64,000 nucleotides of DNA, taken from positions 7,085,501-7,149,500 of the forward strand of contig CATNEN010000002.1 in NCBI GenBank assembly GCA_950097015.1, read 5' to 3'. The DNA comes from Macrostomum hystrix (Eukaryota > Platyhelminthes > Macrostomidae). The translations under genes were made by a program, and so were the position numbers. Shown piece by piece: positions 55,607-64,000 of the stretch (position 1 is the stretch's first letter; every line of letters starts with the position of its first letter). The notes beneath the pieces were generated by a model. It had not been told where the DNA came from, ran no database searches, and saw nothing but the letters and a program-made list of their open reading frames with translations.

Positions 55607-57877
55607 CTACGGCTCGCCGATCTCCTCGACAGCGTCGCCCTCCACGGAGCTACAAGGCGTCAGCACCACCATCAGCGGGCGCACCGTGGAGGCCAGAATG
55701 TCAAACGGGTGGCGCTGCCTGAAGGCGGCGGACTTTGGCGGCTGTCGCTGCCGCCCACCTGTGCAGGCGCGGACGGCCAGGTGGCGCCATGCGGGGGCCA
55801 GCAAGCGGATGACGTCATCATTATCTGTTGCGTCATCAGACTCGAATTCCTGAGCGTTGCTGGAGTCATCGGCCGGGACTCCATCAGCGGCGGCGTCACC
55901 TCTCGCCTCCTGGTCCACGCTGGCTGCTGCTGCTGCTGCTGCTGGAGCAGTCAGGCACCTGTCACAGGCATGAGGTGGCAAAATTATGATCAATACTATG
56001 AGAATCCAAGATCTTATTTTAAGTCCCTCATCGCATCTCTTCGAAACTGAACATCCATCTATTAAGAATCCAATATCCCATCTCCTGACAAAATAAGATC
56101 CCATCTACTGACAATCCAAGATCCCATCTGCTGACAATCCAACATCCCATCTACTGACAATCTAAGATCCCATCTCCTGTCTATCCAAGATCCCATCTCC
56201 TGTCTATCCAAGATCCCATCTCCTGACTATCCAAGATCCCATACCATCAGAATGAAGTAGCCAACCCAGGTGGGTCTAGAGCATTATTTCCGAGTTGTCC
56301 ATGGTCCCAGATTTCTTACCTGTCCGACGCGTCGGCCAGCGGCAGGAGGTCGCGGCGCAGGCGTCGCTCGCAGTGCAGCAGCTGGCTGGCGTTGAGCAGC
56401 GGGTATCGAACACAGGCCAGCAGCCGGAGGAGACCAGCTCGGTCCAGTCGGGGTCGCCGGCGGAGCAGCCATGCGGCGAGGCCGTCAAAGATGGCCGGCT
56501 CCGGGGCGTCGAGATTGTCGTCGGCTAGCAGGCGCTCCAGAAGGTCGGACAGCTCGGCTGGCACAGGTAGGAGGGCGGCGGCGGCACGGCCTCTGCGAAG
56601 CTCGTCGCCAATGTCGACGAGGAGGTTGAAGCGGGCCAGGCGGCTGACCCGCAGGTCGGGCAGGCAGGCCAGGCGGCAGAGCTGGTGCGGCGCGAATTCG
56701 CCGCGGGTGGCCAACGGCGACTCCGGCCCGGCGGTGTGGCTGATGCGAAGCAGCTCCGAGATCCGGCCGCTGCACAGCTGGATTAGGCTGGACACCTGCG
56801 CAAATCAAGATGGGAGGGGACTTTCATAAACTGAAACGGGATCCAGGGATACAGCATCAGACTTCTGCTTCATAGGTCGAGAGTTCGAATTTTGAAACTT
56901 AGGGAAAATTTGTCTACTTGGGAAAACGACTGAATGAGATCTTAAATCATTTTAGATGGGATCTTGAACCATTTTAGATGGAATATCGAGCTATTTAGGA
57001 TGGGATATTGAGCTATTTAGGATGGGATATCGAGCTATTTAGGATGGGATATCGAGCTATTTAGGATGGGATATCGAGCTATTTAGGATGGGATATCGAG
57101 CTATTTAGGATGGGATATCGAGCTACTTAGGATGGGATATCGAGCTATTTAGGATGGGATATCGAGCTATTTAGGATGGGATATCGAGCTATCTAGGATG
57201 GGATATCGAGCTATTTAGGATGGGATATCGAGCTATTTAGGATGGGATATCGAGCTATCTAGGATGGGATATCGAGCTATCTAGGATGGGATATCGAGCT
57301 ATTTAGGATGGGATATCGAGCTATTTAGGATGGGATATCGAGCTATCTAGGATGGGATATCGAGCTATTTAGGATGGGATATCGAGCTATTTAGGATGGG
57401 ATATCGAGCTATTTAGGATGGGATATCGAGCTACTTAGGATGGGATATTGCTATAAACACCGAGTGGCAAGCTGGTGACTGGCCAAGCCATACCCCGTAC
57501 TTGTCGGCCAGGCGGTGCACTTCAAGCAGTTGGTCCGCGGAGTCCAGGGCCACCCGGCCTGTGTACATGAACCGCAGCACGTCCTCGAAGCAGCCGGATG
57601 TGCGGTCTTCGCCACAGTCGTCGTCCTGCTCTTCCTCGAGTCGCACGCAGCCGGAGCCAGACTCCAGCCAGTCGCCGGAGAGCATCGCCCGGAAGACGGG
57701 GCTGGCAGCGGACAGCACCAGCCGGTGCGCGTACAGCGTCCGGTTGCCTAGCAACAGGCGGATGTCGGCAGTGCGGCTGCAGTTGAAGAGGCTGCCGATG
57801 GGCGCCTCGGCTCGCAGCTCGCCTGACGGAGCGGCGAAACGGCGAGGCGGCGAGGGGCGCACGCCGACACGGGACAT
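55607..57877 (-). CDS. BTB-BACK domain protein
   Basis: Exons complement(55607..55958, 56320..56795, 57494..57877), phases 0 and 2, give 403 residues from the ATG at 57877 (MSRVGVRPSPP). The upstream frame stays open, so an earlier start in another exon cannot be excluded. About residues 30-128 are a BTB/POZ domain (TADIRLLLGNRTLYAHRLVL, SAASPVFRAML, DVLRFMYTGRVAL, HRLADKYG). It is split from the next block by an intron at the usual ADKYG|VSSLIQLC boundary. The following ~150 residues form a BACK domain (VSRLARFNLLVDIGDELRRG). The C-terminus starts with an Ala run and ends RHPFDILASTVRPLMVVLTP. No Kelch repeats follow, so it is a BTBD-type protein. BTB-BACK proteins commonly serve as Cullin-3 substrate adaptors; whether this one does is not visible. 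Confidence 0.88.
56045..56255. repeat. ~22-25-bp array TCCAAGATCCCATCTCCTG
   Basis: About nine units with ACTGACAATC and CTGTCTATCC linkers in intron 2 of the BTB gene. It begins about 65 nt after the donor at 56319. Confidence 0.92.
56945..57455. repeat. 22-bp minisatellite, ~23 copies
   Basis: Unit GGATGGGATATCGAGCTATTTA with very few substitutions, in intron 1 of the BTB gene. It starts about 40 nt after the donor at 57493. Confidence 0.97.
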
Positions 57878-58249
57878 TGGAGGAATTCTAGGATCGATTT
57901 TTTCGGATGAATTAGCAATATCCAGCAACAATGGGAGCTGGAAAAACAGAAGGCATGTGCTAATGAGAAGAACAGGCCGTAGAACAGCTTCGCTAATAAT
58001 GGAAAGGTATATAATATTGAGAAACTATTTTAGCTGTGTAACAGAATCGGTTATACTTTGTTTTCTTTGTGAGTTCATAATCAATTTATTATTAATATTC
58101 TAATCAGTAAACAAAAGCGCAACGTGGATTGAATTCTAGACGGAAATTTATTGATACACCAAAATAAAAAATCACAAATCCAAATGATATAATAGGATAG
58201 AAAATCGATAGTTTGCAATCGAATCCAGAAGCCAGAATGGACTCTGAGT
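57878..58249. other. 5' flank of the BTB gene, 3' flank of the next gene
   Basis: A pyrimidine tract and AG at about 57939-57950 (minus) could be an acceptor of a leader exon or a trans-splice acceptor of the BTB gene. Nothing else is recognised. Confidence 0.4.
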
Positions 58250-58904
58250 TCAGTAGAACAGCATCTGGAAGGTGTCGACAGATCCCACGGACCAGTCTTT
58301 GACGGGCTGGTCCATGGCAGTCCTGAGCGCTGCGACCCGCTTTGAATTGGTCAGCAGATCAGAGAATGGAAACCAGAAGACGGCCAGATTGGCCACTGGT
58401 GCCATCGGCAGCAGCAGCGGCACCAGGCCGGTGGAGAATGACGTCACGGAGCCCCTGGCCAGGTCAATCTCCATCATGTCCAGCCATCTGCAGTGGCCAG
58501 TCAGATTTAGCACAGTTAACCGGCCAGCCTTGCGATTGGTTGAGCCGATCAGCCAATCACAGCCGAAGCGTCGCTCGCGGTTCAAACGGTCCACAGCCTT
58601 TACCTGATTTTGAATAGCAGAAGCCGATATGTATCGAAAAAGCCAAAATCTAGAGTAAAAGCTTATGAAAACTCACCATAGAGTCAACAGTGTCTTCGTA
58701 GCTGCCAGACTTCCGGTCGATTCGCCAGACCTCTCGGTAGCTGTGCACCCGGTTTAAAAACGGAAACCAGATCGCAGGCCGCAGCCAAGCCTGAATGGTG
58801 GCCTGCAGCAGCACAAACCACGACACGCGGCCGGGAGGCTGCGAGTCCAGCCGCGAGTCTCCGGCGGCTGACGACGATGTCGATGAGGTGGAAGCTGGCG
58901 ACAT
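58250..58904 (-). CDS. 193-residue protein, family not recognised
   Basis: Two exons, complement(58250..58603, 58677..58904), phase 0. The intron is 73 nt, with GTGAGT and an AATCAG acceptor. The start is ATG at 58904 in the good context GCGAAATGT. The N-terminus is Ser/Thr-rich and low in complexity. The rest looks like a folded domain with many aromatic residues: WFVLLQATIQAWLRPAIWFP, SYREVWRIDR, DSMVKAVDRLNRERRFGCDW, GHCRWLDMMEIDLARG and FWFPFSD. Two hydrophobic segments (around WFVLLQATIQAWL and GLVPLLLPMAPVANLAVFWF) could touch membranes. I do not recognise the family. Clean phases and codon usage like the neighbours make it a real gene. Confidence 0.7.
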
Positions 58905-59104
58905 TTCGCTTGGATGCTTTAACGCTGAAATTCAGGATTTTCCCCTCAGATAATACATTAGGCCGAAATCGACTACTGAGTAAGTAGAAATAGAGGAAAA
59001 TGGGTAGCGAATTGTCTTCCAAGATATTAACTTCTGTATTCTGACCTGTCTTCTGACCTGCGGTTTCTTCTTGCTTATTCTCAATTCTGGAAAAAAATGA
59101 GATA

Positions 59105-59650
59105 GTTCAGATGAGACAGGGATGAGATTAGACAGGGATGAGATGAGACAGGGGAGAGATGAGACAGGGATGAGATGAGACTGGAATGAGAAGAGACATG
59201 GCTGAGATGAGACAGGGGAGAGATGAGACAGGGGAGAGATGAGACAGGGGAGAGATGAGACAGGGATGAGATGAGACTGGAATAAGAAGAGACAGGGCTG
59301 AGATGAGACAGGGATGAGATGAGACAGGGATGAGATGAGACAGGGATGAGATGAGACAGGGAGAGATGAGACAGGGGAGAGATGAGACAGGGTAGAGTTG
59401 AGACAGGGATGAGATGAGACAGGGTAGAGTTGAGACAGGGATGAGATGAGACAGGGGAGAGATGAGACAGGGATGAGATGAGACAGGGATGAGATGAGAC
59501 AGGGATGAGATTAGACAGGGGAGAGATGAGAGGGGAGAGATGAGACAGGGATGAGATGAGACAGGGATGAGATTAGACAGGGGAGAGATGAGAGGGGAGA
59601 GATGAGAGGGGAGAGATGAGAGGGGAGAGATGAGAGGGGAGAGATGAGAC
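59105..59650. repeat. TGAGACAGGG minisatellite, second large locus
   Basis: The same GAGAGATGAGACAGGG and GATGAGATGAGACAGG units as at 25455-26400, here with additional variants (AGAGTTGAGACAGG, TGAGACTGGAATGAGAAG). Confidence 0.95.
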
Positions 59651-60050
59651 AGAGAAGACACGGGAAACGTTAAAAATGTAGCAGTCAAACATAAAAAAGT
59701 TGTTCTAAGCACATTTAGAATAAATTTAACAAACAAGAGACATGAAAAGTAAAGGTTGGTTTTTAGCACTTGAAAAAACGTGTATAGTGAAGCATGATTT
59801 TAATTTAACCACCAACAAAAAATATTTTCAAGGCACAAATATCACTAGATTAAAAATTAACGGACGGATTTGAGAAAAAGATGTAGCACAATAAAATCAA
59901 AATAAATATATAAACAGTCAAAACTACAAAATAGTTCAACGAGATTCGCTACAAGCTACTAATGTCAAAGGTCAGTAGTATCTATCACTATTGTTATAAA
60001 TTATCACTTGAAATTTATCACTCTTTTAAAAAGAGAAAAGTGTTGTTTAT
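59651..60050. other. 3' flank of the IQANK1-like gene
   Basis: AT-rich with several A-runs; presumably the 3' UTR and spacer. No gene is seen. Confidence 0.4.

Positions 60051-64000
<3,950 letters not shown>

Overview
Eukaryotic, animal nuclear DNA. Genes are split by spliceosomal introns (GT-AG), whose phases I matched exon by exon on both strands. Gene content is metazoan: a Notch-ligand-like protein, a CUB/C-type-lectin/LDLa/LRR seven-transmembrane receptor, ATG3, SPATA6, an Id-like HLH protein, a BTB-BACK protein and an IQANK1-like ankyrin protein. The large receptor resembles the GRL101/relaxin-receptor type of leucine-rich GPCRs common in lophotrochozoans. With the short base introns (73-100 nt), very many minisatellites and a TTAGGG-type telomere motif, this makes me think of a free-living flatworm such as Macrostomum. 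That taxonomic guess is an inference, not something the sequence proves.

Layout. 0.7-1.9 kb (-): short secreted Notch-ligand-like gene. 2.4-7.2 kb (-): a pseudogene and an intact copy of an unrecognised secreted family; the pseudogene is interrupted by a decayed protein-primed-type DNA polymerase B fragment. 7.4-10.3 kb: minisatellites. 10.7-12.4 kb (-): HMG-box/polyglutamine protein. 12.4-16.6 kb: AT-rich, no gene, one hAT-like MITE and two repeat pairs. 16.9-19.1 kb (+): second intact copy of the secreted family, inverted relative to the first and with the same promoter. 20.1-21.3 kb: satellite grown from part of a dispersed element. 21.7-32.2 kb (-): seven-exon, 2167-residue receptor. 33.0-35.2 kb (-): secreted protein with three LMHGD repeats. 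37.0-39.2 kb (+): Gln-rich protein. 40.8-42.8 kb (-): atg3. 42.8-46.7 kb: AT-rich, second MITE copy. 46.7-47.9 kb (+): spata6. 51.4-52.1 kb (+): Id-like HLH. 53.3-54.5 kb: minisatellite. 55.6-57.9 kb (-): BTB-BACK protein. 58.3-58.9 kb (-): unrecognised 193-residue protein. 60.1-64.0 kb (-): IQANK1-like gene running off the right edge.

The genes do not form an obvious pathway. Two themes recur: secreted or cell-surface proteins (Notch-ligand-like, the secreted family, the receptor, the LMHGD protein), and sperm/cilium-type genes (SPATA6, IQANK1-like).

The most striking pattern is architectural. In the solved genes, every intron longer than about 180 nt holds either a minisatellite or a SINE/other element. 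The minisatellites, each with a different unit, mostly sit within about 100 nt downstream of the 5' splice site. Introns of about 100 nt or less hold neither. I propose this donor-proximal array rule as the undescribed feature most worth testing.
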